DNA from: Deltaproteobacteria bacterium | GTDB lineage: Bacteria > Myxococcota_A > Polyangia > Haliangiales > Haliangiaceae | Reading direction: 5' to 3' | DNA length: 48,680 bases | Assembly: GCA_025353585.1 (NCBI GenBank) | Contig: JANXOM010000422.1 | Coordinates: forward strand, 1-48,680 | Shown: one piece after another, positions 8,296 to 16,343 of the stretch | Layout of the letters: each line of letters opens with the position of its first letter | Position numbering within the stretch: position 1 is the first letter of the stretch | Notes under the pieces: generated by a model | What the model saw: only the letters and a program-made list of their open reading frames with translations | Databases searched by the model: none | What the model was told of the DNA's origin: nothing | Position numbers and translations under genes: made by a program

Positions 8296-10115
8296 TTGCC
8301 TCCGTACGGATTCGTGGATTCGATCGGGCGACGCGGCTTGATGCCGCCGGCCGGGTTGATCTCGGCGGGTGGCGGCGTCGGCTTCGTGACCGTCGTCGCT
8401 GGCGGCGGCGGCGAGACCGGGAGCGGCAGGGTCGGCGCCACGTGCTCGACGGGCACGGGCGGAGCGATCGGGCGGACCGCGACCACGCGGCCGTGCGCCG
8501 GCACCGCGACCGGCGCGTGCTCGAGGCTGACATCGAGCGTGACGTTCGCGTCGAACGTGACCTGCGTGACCTTGGGTAGGTAGCCAGGCGCGCTCGCGCG
8601 GATCTGATGCGTCGCGGTGTCGCTGATGTACTTGCGGTGAAACGGGTTCGACGGGAGGTTGACGTCGTCGACCGTCACGCTCGCGTTGGCCGGCGTGACC
8701 TTGATGTTGACTTCGATCGACGTCGGCGACGTGGCGGGTGAGATCGGCGGCGCGAGCGGCGCCGGCTGGGCCATGTCGGGTCGCGGCGCGCTCGGCGCGA
8801 CCGGGTCGGTCACGGCGACGGCGACCGACCCGGGGCTGGTCGCTCCGGATCCACGAATGCTGTACGCGATGCCGGCGAGCGCGATCACGCCGAGCGCGGC
8901 TCCCGCGATGACGAGCGGGCGCGACTTGCGCGCCGGCGTCGAGATCGGGGACCCCGTGTTCGTCCCCGCCGTCAACTCGATCGTCGTCTTCTCGATCTGG
9001 CTCGTCAGCGTGGGCGGCTGCGGGATGGAGATCGACTGCGATTGCGGACCGGCGACCGGCGTGTCCAGCGAGCTCGAGTGCGGCTCGTACGACAGCTCGA
9101 TGATCGGCAGCTCGTCCTTGACCGTCGCCGTCTCGCTACGCGTCCGCGTGATGTGCGATTCGATGAGCGCGTTCGTCGCGGCGCGGTCCTCGCGAAACAG
9201 GTCCGAGATGCACGCGCCGACGTCGCGCGCGCTGATGTTCGCGTTGCTCGTGGTCAAGTAGTGCTCGATCGCGTCGCCGAAATCTTTCGCGGACTGATAG
9301 CGCTCGGCCGGGTTCATCGCGGTCGCGCGCGCGCAGATCTCGTCGAGCTCCGTCGGGATCCACGGCTTGACGGAGGACACGCGCGGCAGGTCCCCCGCGT
9401 CGAGCGACGAGAGGAGGTCAGCTTCGTTCCCCGCCTTGCGCATCTTCTTGCCGGCGAGGGACTCCCACAGCAGCACGCCGGCCGAGAACACGTCCGACCG
9501 CGCGTCGACCTTCTGGCCGCGCGCTTGCTCGGGCGCCATGTACGAGAGCTTGCCCTTCAGCACGCCCGCCCGCGTCTCGTGCATCGACTCGACGGTCTTC
9601 GCGATGCCGAAGTCGAGGAGCTTCACCTGGCCGTCGAACGTGATGAAGACGTTCGACGGGCTGATGTCGCGGTGGACGATGGCGAGCGGCGAGCCGTCGA
9701 AGTCGTTCAGCTTGTGCGCGTAGTCGAGGCCGGCGAGCATGTCCGCGGCGATGCGCAGGAGCATGGGCATCGACGGGCCCCACTTCGCGGTGTGGGCGCG
9801 GCGGCGAACCCGGTCGAGGCCGCGGCCGTCGAGGTAGTCCATCGCCATGAAGTAGCGATCGCCATCGTTGCCGACCTCGTTGGTCTGCACGATGTTCGGG
9901 TGGTTCAGGCGCGCGGCGAGCTTCGCCTCGTCGAGGAACATCTGCAGGAAGACGGGCTCCTCCACGAGCTCGGGCTTGAGCTCCTTGACCACGACGAGCT
10001 TGTTGAACCCGCCGGGGCCCTGCACCATGGCCAGATACACGATGCCCATCCCACCGCGTGCGATCTCGGCGATCAGCCGATACTTACCGAGCGCCCTCCC
10101 AGGCTCACCGAACAT
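8292..10115 (-). CDS. Serine/threonine protein kinase with transmembrane segment and PEGA domain
   Basis: The 607-residue protein is the first gene of the seven-gene minus-strand operon. Its kinase domain (about 11-275) has the glycine loop ARGGMG, VVKELK lysine, IVHRDISPSN catalytic loop, LLDFGIAK and the KLSYMAPEQ activation segment, so it should be active. A Ser/Thr/Pro-rich juxtamembrane region leads to one membrane helix (PLVIAGAALGVIALAGIAY). The outer part is Pro-rich and contains a PEGA-like beta domain (ASVTVDDVNLPSNPF). This matches the Hanks-type receptor kinases of myxobacteria. A TANNNT box lies 7 bases before the ATG. The stop overlaps the TPR/PEGA gene by 4 bases. Confidence 0.94.
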   Translation of the reverse strand: MFGEPGRALGKYRLIAEIARGGMGIVYLAMVQGPGGFNKLVVVKELKPELVEEPVFLQMFLDEAKLAARLNHPNIVQTNEVGNDGDRYFMAMDYLDGRGLDRVRRRAHTAKWGPSMPMLLRIAADMLAGLDYAHKLNDFDGSPLAIVHRDISPSNVFITFDGQVKLLDFGIAKTVESMHETRAGVLKGKLSYMAPEQARGQKVDARSDVFSAGVLLWESLAGKKMRKAGNEADLLSSLDAGDLPRVSSVKPWIPTELDEICARATAMNPAERYQSAKDFGDAIEHYLTTSNANISARDVGACISDLFREDRAATNALIESHITRTRSETATVKDELPIIELSYEPHSSSLDTPVAGPQSQSISIPQPPTLTSQIEKTTIELTAGTNTGSPISTPARKSRPLVIAGAALGVIALAGIAYSIRGSGATSPGSVAVAVTDPVAPSAPRPDMAQPAPLAPPISPATSPTSIEVNIKVTPANASVTVDDVNLPSNPFHRKYISDTATHQIRASAPGYLPKVTQVTFDANVTLDVSLEHAPVAVPAHGRVVAVRPIAPPVPVEHVAPTLPLPVSPPPPATTVTKPTPPPAEINPAGGIKPRRPIESTNPYGGK

Positions 10116-10229
10116 CGCTACCAGGCTACCGAGAATTTCGCGCGACGGAACTGTAACGGACGCCGATTCACATCGACGGAGAACGGTTGTTTTGTCGCAG
10201 TCTTGTCACCTAAATGCGTCGAGTTTGTC
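10116..10229. promoter_or_regulatory. Divergent intergenic region between the signalling operon and yicC
   Basis: These 114 bases separate two divergent operons and are visibly richer in A/T than the flanking genes. On the minus strand TAGCCT (10123-10128) lies 7 bases before the kinase ATG. On the plus strand TTGTTT, a 17-base gap and CTAAAT end at 10215, a weak sigma-70-like arrangement 14 bases before the yicC ATG. I see no strong Shine-Dalgarno for either gene. Confidence 0.45.
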
Positions 10230-11102
10230 ATGAAGAGCATGACGGGGTTTGGACGCGGGGTCGCCGAGCACGGTGGCGCGCGCGCGACCGTCGATATCCG
10301 CGCCGTGAACCACCGGTTCCTCGACCTCAAGATGCGCGGGAACCTGCCGCCCGCGACGGAAGAGGCGGTCGGCGCGAAGGTTCGCGGGGCACTCGAGCGC
10401 GGCGCGGTGTCGGTGTCGGTGCACGTGACGCGAGCGGCGGCCGGGGCCTCGCGCGTCGATCTCGCGGCGGCGCGCGTGGCCCACGAGGCGCTGCGCGAGG
10501 TGGCCAAGCAGCTCGGGCTGGTGGGGCCCGACCTCAAGCTCGTCCTCGCCCAGCCGGGCGTGATGATCACGGACGCGGGCGCGCCGGAGGGCGATGCACC
10601 CGATGCCGCGCACGCCGCGATCGTGGCCGCGACCGACCTGGCCCTCGCCCAGCTCGCGACCATGCGCGAAGCCGAAGGGCAGGCCCTCGCGCGCGATCTG
10701 ACCGCTCGGCTCGACGAGCTCGCGGCGACCCGCGCGACGCTGGCGACGCTCGCCGCCGCCGTCCCCGCCGAGGTGCAGGCCAAGCTCCGCGAGCGCGTGC
10801 AGCGGCTCCTCGGTGACACGCAGCTCGAGCCCGCGCGCCTCGCGCAGGAGATCGCCCTGCTCGCGGACCGCGCCGACGTCAGCGAGGAGCTCGTCCGCCT
10901 CGCGAGCCACCTGGGCCAGGCGCGCGCGCTGCTCGGCGATCCCAAGCCCGCCGGCCGCCGGCTCGACTTCCTCGTCCAGGAGATCGGTCGCGAGCTCAAC
11001 ACCGTGGGCAGCAAGGCCGCCTCGGCGGACCTCACCAGCGCGGTGGTCGGAGGCAAGGCCGCGCTCGAGAAATTGCGCGAGCAGGTTCAGAACGTAGAGT
11101 GA
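10230..11102 (+). CDS. yicC: YicC-family endoribonuclease
   Basis: The 290-residue protein begins MKSMTGFG, the hallmark start of YicC/YloC proteins, which fixes the ATG at 10230; the open frame upstream is not coding. It also has the family's AVNHRFLDLKMR segment near the N-terminus and GRRLDFLVQEIGRELNTVGSKA near the C-terminus, and its length is normal for the family. YicC proteins are endoribonucleases linked to RNA turnover in stationary phase. The gene sits just before gmk, an arrangement conserved in many bacteria. The N-terminal and DUF1732-type C-terminal parts are both intact. Confidence 0.95.
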   Translation: MKSMTGFGRGVAEHGGARATVDIRAVNHRFLDLKMRGNLPPATEEAVGAKVRGALERGAVSVSVHVTRAAAGASRVDLAAARVAHEALREVAKQLGLVGPDLKLVLAQPGVMITDAGAPEGDAPDAAHAAIVAATDLALAQLATMREAEGQALARDLTARLDELAATRATLATLAAAVPAEVQAKLRERVQRLLGDTQLEPARLAQEIALLADRADVSEELVRLASHLGQARALLGDPKPAGRRLDFLVQEIGRELNTVGSKAASADLTSAVVGGKAALEKLREQVQNVE

Positions 11103-11125
11103 GGGAGATCGTCAGCCTGATCGTC

Positions 11126-11131
11126 TACTAT
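11126..11131 (+). promoter_or_regulatory. -10-like box TACTAT before gmk
   Basis: TACTAT ends 7 bases before the GTG at 11139 and overlaps the competing ATG at 11130. If it is a real -10 element, transcription would start at or next to the GTG, giving a leaderless gmk mRNA in addition to any read-through from yicC. No good -35 is visible. Confidence 0.35.
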
Positions 11132-11138
11132 GCGCTCC

Positions 11139-11822
11139 GTGGCTGACCGGGGAATCCTCGTCATCGTGTCGTCGCCGTCCGGCGCCGGCAAGACAACGCT
11201 GACGCGCACGCTCCTCACGGAGTTCGGCCCCCAGCTCGAGTTCTCCGTCTCGTTCACCACGCGGCCGATGCGGCCCGGCGAGGTCGACGGCCGCGACTAC
11301 TACTTCGTCTCCCCCGCCGAGTTCGAGCGGATGATCGAGGCCGGCGAGTTCGCCGAGCACGCGTTCGTCCACGGCAACCGGTACGGCACGGCGCAGGGCC
11401 CGATCGAGGCTGCGCTGTCCGGCGGCCGGGACGTCATCTTCGACGTCGACTGGCAGGGCGGGGCCGCGCTGTCGGAGCGCTGGCCGCAGGACTCCCTGAA
11501 GATCTTCATCCTCCCGCCAGATCTGGACGTCCTCGCCAACCGGCTTCGCTCTCGCGCGACGGACACCGCCGAGGTCATCAACCGCCGCCTCGCGAAGGCG
11601 ATCGAGGAGCTCGGCCACTACGACGAGTACCAGTACATCATCATCAACGATGTCCTCGATCGCGCCTACCGCGTGCTCCGCGCCGTCTATTTGACCCGCC
11701 GGTACGGGCACGACGAGCGTGCGGATATCTCGCACGCGCTCCCCGAGCTGTGGCGCATCGTCGAGGAGCATCAGGCTTCGTTCCCGGAGGCGCACGCGCG
11801 TCGGCTCGCAGGCCGCGCGTAG
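11139..11822 (+). CDS. gmk: Guanylate kinase
   Basis: The product phosphorylates GMP to GDP with ATP. The P-loop SSPSGAGKT is near residue 12, followed by SFTTRPMRPGEVDGRDYYFVS, the GMP-binding region typical of guanylate kinases, then HGNRYGT and the DVDWQG Walker B-like strand. I chose GTG 11139 (227 residues, beginning MADRGILVIVSS) because it aligns with the short N-terminus of known Gmk proteins; ATG 11130 would add three residues and lies inside a possible -10 box. The gene follows yicC by 27 to 36 bases and precedes the ppGpp synthetase gene, as in the common yicC-gmk-(rpoZ)-spoT order. It belongs to essential nucleotide metabolism. Confidence 0.95.
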   Translation: MADRGILVIVSSPSGAGKTTLTRTLLTEFGPQLEFSVSFTTRPMRPGEVDGRDYYFVSPAEFERMIEAGEFAEHAFVHGNRYGTAQGPIEAALSGGRDVIFDVDWQGGAALSERWPQDSLKIFILPPDLDVLANRLRSRATDTAEVINRRLAKAIEELGHYDEYQYIIINDVLDRAYRVLRAVYLTRRYGHDERADISHALPELWRIVEEHQASFPEAHARRLAGRA

Positions 11823-11852
11823 TCTGCGCCGCCCCACCGCTTCCGTTGGGGC

Positions 11853-11858
11853 TATAAT
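11853..11858 (+). promoter_or_regulatory. Consensus -10 box TATAAT before the ppGpp synthetase gene
   Basis: A perfect TATAAT ends 8 bases before the TTG start at 11867, and an in-frame TAA inside it (11855) rules out any earlier start. Transcription from this box would begin at about 11864-11867, so the mRNA would have almost no leader. A small inverted repeat (GCCCCA/TGGGGC, 11831-11852) lies just upstream. No convincing -35 was seen. Confidence 0.5.
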
Positions 11859-11866
11859 TCGAAGCC

Positions 11867-14026
11867 TTGCACCAGCTCGACCAGATCCTGTCCGAGGTAG
11901 CGGGCTACCACCCGAGCGCGGATCTCGCGCTCATTCGTCGCGCGTACACCTTCGCGGCCGAGGCCCACGACGGGCAGACCCGGAAGTCCGGCGATCCGTA
12001 CGTCACGCACCCGCTCGCCGTCGCGCAGGTCATCGCCGAGCTCAAGCTCGACGTGTCGTCGGTCTGCGCCGGGCTCCTCCACGACTGCGTCGAGGACACG
12101 AGCGCGACCGTCGATCAGATCGGCGACATCTTCGGCAAGGAGGTCGCGTTCCTCGTCGATGGCGTGACCAAGCTCGGCAAGCTGCCCTACTCGACGCGCG
12201 AGGAGCAGCAGGCGGAGAACTTCCGCAAGATGCTGCTCGCGATGGCGCGCGACATCCGCGTCATCCTCGTCAAGCTCTGCGATCGCCTCGACAACATGCG
12301 GTCGCTCAATCACCTCCCGCCCGAGAAGCAGGAGCGCATCGCGACCGAGACGATGCAGATCTACGCGCCGCTCGCGAATCGCCTCGGCATCCAGTGGGTC
12401 AAGATCGAGCTCGAGGATCTCGCGTTCAAGTACCTCAACACGGGCGAGTACGATCAGCTCGCGGCCGACGTCGCGAAGACGCGCGCGGAGCGCCTCGAGT
12501 ACATCCACACCGTCGAGAAGACCATCCAGAAGGAGATGGCCGACCACGGCGTGCCGTGCGAGGTGATGGGCCGCGCCAAGCACCTCTGGTCCATCTACCA
12601 GAAGATGAAGCGCACGCAGCGCCCGTTCGAGGACATCCACGACGCGATCGGCTTCCGCGTGATCACCGACTCGCAGATGCACTGCTATCACGCGCTCGGC
12701 GTCGCCCACCAGACGTGGACCCCGATCCCCGGCCGCTTCAAGGACTACATCGCGCTGCCGAAGCCGAACCTCTACCAGTCGCTGCACACGGCCGTGATCG
12801 GGCCGCGCGGCGAGCGCATCGAGGTCCAGATCCGGACGCAGGAGATGAACCTCGTCGCCGAGCACGGCATCGCCGCCCACTGGAAGTACAAGGAGGGCAA
12901 GCCCGTCGCGGCCGACGACGACAAGAAGTTCGCGTGGCTCCGCCAGCTCATGGAGAGCCAGAAGGAGCTCCGCGATCCGACCGAGTTCCTCGAGTCGGTG
13001 AAGATCGACCTGTTCGGCGACGAGGTCTACGTGTTCACGCCCGGCGGCGACGTGAAGGCGCTGCCGAAGGGCAGCTGCCCGATCGACTTCGCGTACGCCG
13101 TGCACTCGTCCGTCGGCGATCATTGCTCGGGCGCGCGCGTCAACGGGATGATCGTCCCCCTCCGCTACCAGCTGCGGAACGGCGACACGATCGAGATCAT
13201 CACGAGCCCGAACCAGAAGCCGAACAAGGACTGGCTCAAGCTCGTCAAGACGACGCGCGCGCGCACGAAGATCCGCTACCTGCTGCGCACCGAGCAGCGC
13301 GACAAGGCGATCGCGCTCGGCACGGATCTCATCGACAAGGCGATGCGCAAGGCGGGCACGACCGTCTCGCGCGCGGAGAAGCAGCTGCAGGCCGCGGCGC
13401 GCGAGCTCAAGTGCGTGAACACGGACGAGCTGATCATCCAGGTCGGCTACGGCAAGATCACGGCGCAGCAGGTCGTCGACGCGGCGCTGCCGGACGCGAA
13501 GGGCGCGGGCGTGGCGCCGGTGGAGAAGGCCGAGAGCCTGCTCAAGACGCTCATGCGCAAGGTGACGCGGCGGACGTCGTCGTCGGGCATCAAGGTCGCG
13601 GGCGAGGACGACGTGCTCGTGCGGTTCGCGAAGTGCTGCAGCCCGCTGCCGGGGGACCCCGTCGTTGGCTTCATCACGCGCGGCCGCGGCGTGACCGTGC
13701 ACCGCCGCGATTGCGACAAGGGGCTCGATCTCGATCCCGAGCGTCGCATCGACGTCGACTGGGACGGCACGAGCAACGCCCAGCACGAGGTGGCGATCCA
13801 GGTGCTCTGCGCCGACAAGCCGGGCTTGCTCGCGCACATCTCACAATCGTTCACCGACCAGAGCGTGAACATCTCGCAAGCGCACTGCCGGGCGACCGAG
13901 GACGGCCGCGCGGTGAACACGTTCCACGCGCTCGTTCGCGACCTCGATCAGCTCAAGGGCGTGATCCGCTCGCTGTCGCGGATCAAAGGTGTGTACAGCG
14001 TCGACCGCGTCGCGGCCGAGGCCTGA
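11867..14026 (+). CDS. rel: Bifunctional (p)ppGpp synthetase/hydrolase, RelA/SpoT family
   Basis: The 719-residue protein has the full long-RSH layout. The HD hydrolase domain has THP at 47-49 and HD at H72/D73. The synthetase domain has RFKDYIALPK (about residue 289) and YQSLHT. A TGS domain (about 385-447), a linker with conserved cysteines (FAKCCSPLPGD) and a C-terminal ACT domain (about 645-718) follow. RFKD in the synthetase loop is typical of bifunctional enzymes, unlike the EXDD of monofunctional RelA, and the HD motif is intact, so I expect both activities. The TTG start is the only option after an in-frame TAA at 11855. The gene lies 44 bases after gmk, with no rpoZ between them. Confidence 0.96.
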   Translation: MHQLDQILSEVAGYHPSADLALIRRAYTFAAEAHDGQTRKSGDPYVTHPLAVAQVIAELKLDVSSVCAGLLHDCVEDTSATVDQIGDIFGKEVAFLVDGVTKLGKLPYSTREEQQAENFRKMLLAMARDIRVILVKLCDRLDNMRSLNHLPPEKQERIATETMQIYAPLANRLGIQWVKIELEDLAFKYLNTGEYDQLAADVAKTRAERLEYIHTVEKTIQKEMADHGVPCEVMGRAKHLWSIYQKMKRTQRPFEDIHDAIGFRVITDSQMHCYHALGVAHQTWTPIPGRFKDYIALPKPNLYQSLHTAVIGPRGERIEVQIRTQEMNLVAEHGIAAHWKYKEGKPVAADDDKKFAWLRQLMESQKELRDPTEFLESVKIDLFGDEVYVFTPGGDVKALPKGSCPIDFAYAVHSSVGDHCSGARVNGMIVPLRYQLRNGDTIEIITSPNQKPNKDWLKLVKTTRARTKIRYLLRTEQRDKAIALGTDLIDKAMRKAGTTVSRAEKQLQAAARELKCVNTDELIIQVGYGKITAQQVVDAALPDAKGAGVAPVEKAESLLKTLMRKVTRRTSSSGIKVAGEDDVLVRFAKCCSPLPGDPVVGFITRGRGVTVHRRDCDKGLDLDPERRIDVDWDGTSNAQHEVAIQVLCADKPGLLAHISQSFTDQSVNISQAHCRATEDGRAVNTFHALVRDLDQLKGVIRSLSRIKGVYSVDRVAAEA

Positions 14027-14042
14027 GACTCAGCCGGGCGAG

Positions 14043-14059
14043 CCGCGACAAGCTCGCGG
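14043..14059. terminator. Hairpin between convergent rel and a small gene
   Basis: CCGCGA (14043-14048) and TCGCGG (14054-14059) form a 6-bp stem with a 5-base loop just after the rel stop. It lies between two convergent genes and could end transcription from either side. There is no T-tract, so intrinsic termination is uncertain. Confidence 0.35.
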
Positions 14060-14083
14060 TGCCGCCGGTGGCTCGTCCAATGA

Positions 14084-14245
14084 CTACTTGGTCTTGGGAG
14101 CCGGCTTGCCGGGCTCGCCGAGGGCCGCGAAGAGCTCGATGCTCGAGGCGGTCGACTTGCGCGCGAGCGCATTCTTGCGGTCGCGACCCGCCTTCTCTTG
14201 CTTGTTCTTACGCTTGACGCTGGTGGCTTTGGTGTTCGACGCCAT
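14084..14245 (-). CDS. Small basic protein of 53 residues, function unknown
   Basis: This short frame starts at ATG 14245, with AGGA about nine bases upstream, and ends with TAG at 14084. The N-terminal 30 residues are strongly basic (VKRKNKQEKAGRDRKNALAR). A hydrophobic turn, SSIELFAALGEPG, and a basic Pro-rich tail follow. The Lys/Arg content is unlike that of the antisense frames around it, and codon usage fits a real gene. The composition suggests nucleic acid or ribosome binding, but I do not recognise the family. It is convergent with rel and divergent from the zinc-ribbon pseudokinase gene. Confidence 0.7.
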   Translation of the reverse strand: MASNTKATSVKRKNKQEKAGRDRKNALARKSTASSIELFAALGEPGKPAPKTK

Positions 14246-14355
14246 GGCGGTATCCTGCCGGTTGGAAGACTAACGGACCGCGGTTCTTAGCGTTTCCTTG
14301 CCGTGCCTGTCAACCGTTCGGGTCGCCGGCCGACCATCACTTCCGGCCCCCATGT

Positions 14356-14384
14356 TTGCATTCACGGTCGGAAGTCCCTACGAT
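14356..14384 (+). promoter_or_regulatory. Candidate sigma-70 promoter for the zinc-ribbon pseudokinase gene
   Basis: TTGCAT (14356-14361) and TACGAT (14379-14384) are separated by exactly 17 bases. The start codon at 14406 is 21 bases after the -10, leaving a leader of roughly 15 bases. The rest of the 160-base gap 14246-14405 shows no other clear signal. Confidence 0.4.
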
Positions 14385-14405
14385 CGCGAGGCTGCAGGTC
14401 ATCCG

Positions 14406-16277
14406 ATGAAGCTCTGTCCCAAGTGCCACAAACAATTCAGCGACGACGCGAACTTCTGCCCCGTGTGCGCCGCGCGCCTGCAACCCCTCGAGGGTGACGC
14501 CGGCGCGGGCGACGGCTTGGCGGCGCGCTTCGTCCTGAGCACCAAGCTCGGCGGCGGCCGCACCGGCGCGGTCCTCTCTGCGACCGACAAGCAGAACGGG
14601 AACAAGGCGGTGGCGATCAAAGTGATCGCGCCGGCCGTGGTCGCCCTGCCTGGCGTCGCGCAGCGGCTCGAGCGCGAGCTCAAGCAGCTCGAGCGCGTCA
14701 GCAGCGCTGGCGTCACCAAGGTCATCGCCTCGGGCAAGCGCACCGGCGCCGCCGGGGAGGAGACGTGGGTCGCGATGGAGATGCTCGAGGGCGCGCAGAC
14801 GCTCGCCGAGGCGATCTCCGCGCGCGGGCCGATCGGCACGAGCGAGGCCGCGCAGCTGATCGAGGTCATCGGCGAGGCGCTCATCGAGGCCGCACAGGTC
14901 GGTGTCGTCCACCGCGATCTGGCGCCGAAGAACGTGTTGTTCGCCGGCTCCGACGTCAAGCTCATCAACTTCTCGTTGCCCGTCCCCGCCGACAAGGTCG
15001 CGGGCGTCGCCGAGTTTGTCGCCCCCGAGCAGCTCGAGGGCAAGGCCGTCGACCAGCGCAGCAACCTCTACTCGCTCGGCGCGCTCTACTACTACGTGCT
15101 CACCGGCGGGCCGGTCGTCACCGATGCGAACGGCACGATCACGCCGCCATCGCAGATCGCGGGCGTGCCGCCGCAGGTCGAGCAGTTGATCCTGCGCGCG
15201 CTCGACAAGAGCCCGACGAAGCGGTTCCTGACGGTCCGCCAGTTTGTCGACGAGGTGGGGCGGGTCGCGCGCGGCGAGGGTGACGTCAAGACCACCATGC
15301 CGATGGGCAAGATCTTCGAGAAGCCGAACCCGGCCAAGGCGAAAGCCGAGCTCGTGCAGACGCTGATCGGCGTGCGCGGCGGCTCGGGCCCGGTGTCGGC
15401 GCCCGTGATGACGCCCGCGGCCGGGGCGCCCATCGCGAGCGCGCCCACCGTGGGCGGGGTCTCCGCCCTCGCGCCGGCCGTCCTCGCGGCCGCGCCGGTC
15501 GTCGCGTCGGCGCCGCTGCCGGCCGCGCCCATCGTGCCGACGCCCGCGGTGCCCGTCCCGGCTCCGAACGCCGCGAACCCGGTGAGCAGCACGATCGTCG
15601 GGATGTCTGGCGGCGTGATGACGACGCCCGCGGCGGCCACGGCCCCTGCGCCCGCGCCCTCGCCCGACTCGGTGCCGGCGCCCGTTCCCGCGGCTGCGCT
15701 GGCCACGTCGCCGGCCGAGCGCTCGCCGTGGGCCCCCGAGCCCGCGGCGGCGGCCGTCCCCGTGGGGTCCGCGCCGGCTCCGGTCGCGCCGGTGATGCCC
15801 GCGCCCGCCGCGCCGGTGCTGGCAAAGCCGATCGTCGCCGCGGCAAAGACCGAGGGTCCCGCGGCGGCGGGCAAGAAGAAGCCCGCTGACGCCGAGGACA
15901 AGAAGGCGCAGAAGGGCAAGTTCCGCGAGACGATGTGGTTCAAGAAGGGCGAGCTCGACGCGCAGGCGGCCGAGTCCGCCGCGTCGGAGCGCGCGAAGGG
16001 CCAGGAAGCGGCCGGCGACAAGGCCGATACCCTGCCGATCGACGAGCGCTACAAGGACGACGGCTCGATCTCGCGCGGTGACAAGGAGAAGTACAGCCTC
16101 CGGACCGGCGCGACGCAGATGATGGCCGCGGTGAAAGACGAGCCCGCCACCAGCGGCGCGCGCGTCTCCGAGGACGCGCTGATCGGCGAGATGAAGGGCG
16201 GCCGCAACACGATCCTGATCGTGCTCGCGGCGGCGATCGTCGCGATCATCCTCGTCGTCGTGCTGTTCGCCCGCTGA
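14406..16277 (+). CDS. Zinc-ribbon protein with degenerate protein kinase domain and C-terminal membrane anchor
   Basis: The ATG at 14406 gives 623 residues beginning with a zinc ribbon (CPKC at 4-7, CPVC at 18-21). A kinase fold follows (about 40-310): glycine-rich loop LGGGRTGAV, AIK with K72, and HRD at 169-171 with APKN after it. The metal-binding DFG is replaced by NFS at 188-190, so the usual Mg-binding Asp is missing. A long Ala/Pro/Val-rich linker, a charged region and one membrane helix at the very end (about 600-622) complete it. I infer a membrane-tethered pseudokinase or scaffold with the bulk of the protein in the cytoplasm. Weak catalysis cannot be excluded, because K72 and the HRD Asp remain. 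Confidence 0.88.
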   Translation: MKLCPKCHKQFSDDANFCPVCAARLQPLEGDAGAGDGLAARFVLSTKLGGGRTGAVLSATDKQNGNKAVAIKVIAPAVVALPGVAQRLERELKQLERVSSAGVTKVIASGKRTGAAGEETWVAMEMLEGAQTLAEAISARGPIGTSEAAQLIEVIGEALIEAAQVGVVHRDLAPKNVLFAGSDVKLINFSLPVPADKVAGVAEFVAPEQLEGKAVDQRSNLYSLGALYYYVLTGGPVVTDANGTITPPSQIAGVPPQVEQLILRALDKSPTKRFLTVRQFVDEVGRVARGEGDVKTTMPMGKIFEKPNPAKAKAELVQTLIGVRGGSGPVSAPVMTPAAGAPIASAPTVGGVSALAPAVLAAAPVVASAPLPAAPIVPTPAVPVPAPNAANPVSSTIVGMSGGVMTTPAAATAPAPAPSPDSVPAPVPAAALATSPAERSPWAPEPAAAAVPVGSAPAPVAPVMPAPAAPVLAKPIVAAAKTEGPAAAGKKKPADAEDKKAQKGKFRETMWFKKGELDAQAAESAASERAKGQEAAGDKADTLPIDERYKDDGSISRGDKEKYSLRTGATQMMAAVKDEPATSGARVSEDALIGEMKGGRNTILIVLAAAIVAIILVVVLFAR

Positions 16278-16282
16278 GCCAA

Positions 16283-16316
16283 GCGCCGCGTCCGGCTCGG
16301 CGGGCCCGCCCGGCGC
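16283..16316. terminator. GC-rich hairpin between convergent genes
   Basis: GCGCCG (16283-16288) pairs with CGGCGC (16311-16316), and the interior holds a perfect 12-base palindrome GGCGGGCCCGCC. It follows the pseudokinase stop directly and faces the end of the minus-strand dehydrogenase-like gene, so it could terminate both. No T-tract is present. Confidence 0.4.
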
Positions 16317-16343
16317 GCTGACGTCTTGGCGGTCGTTCCACCG

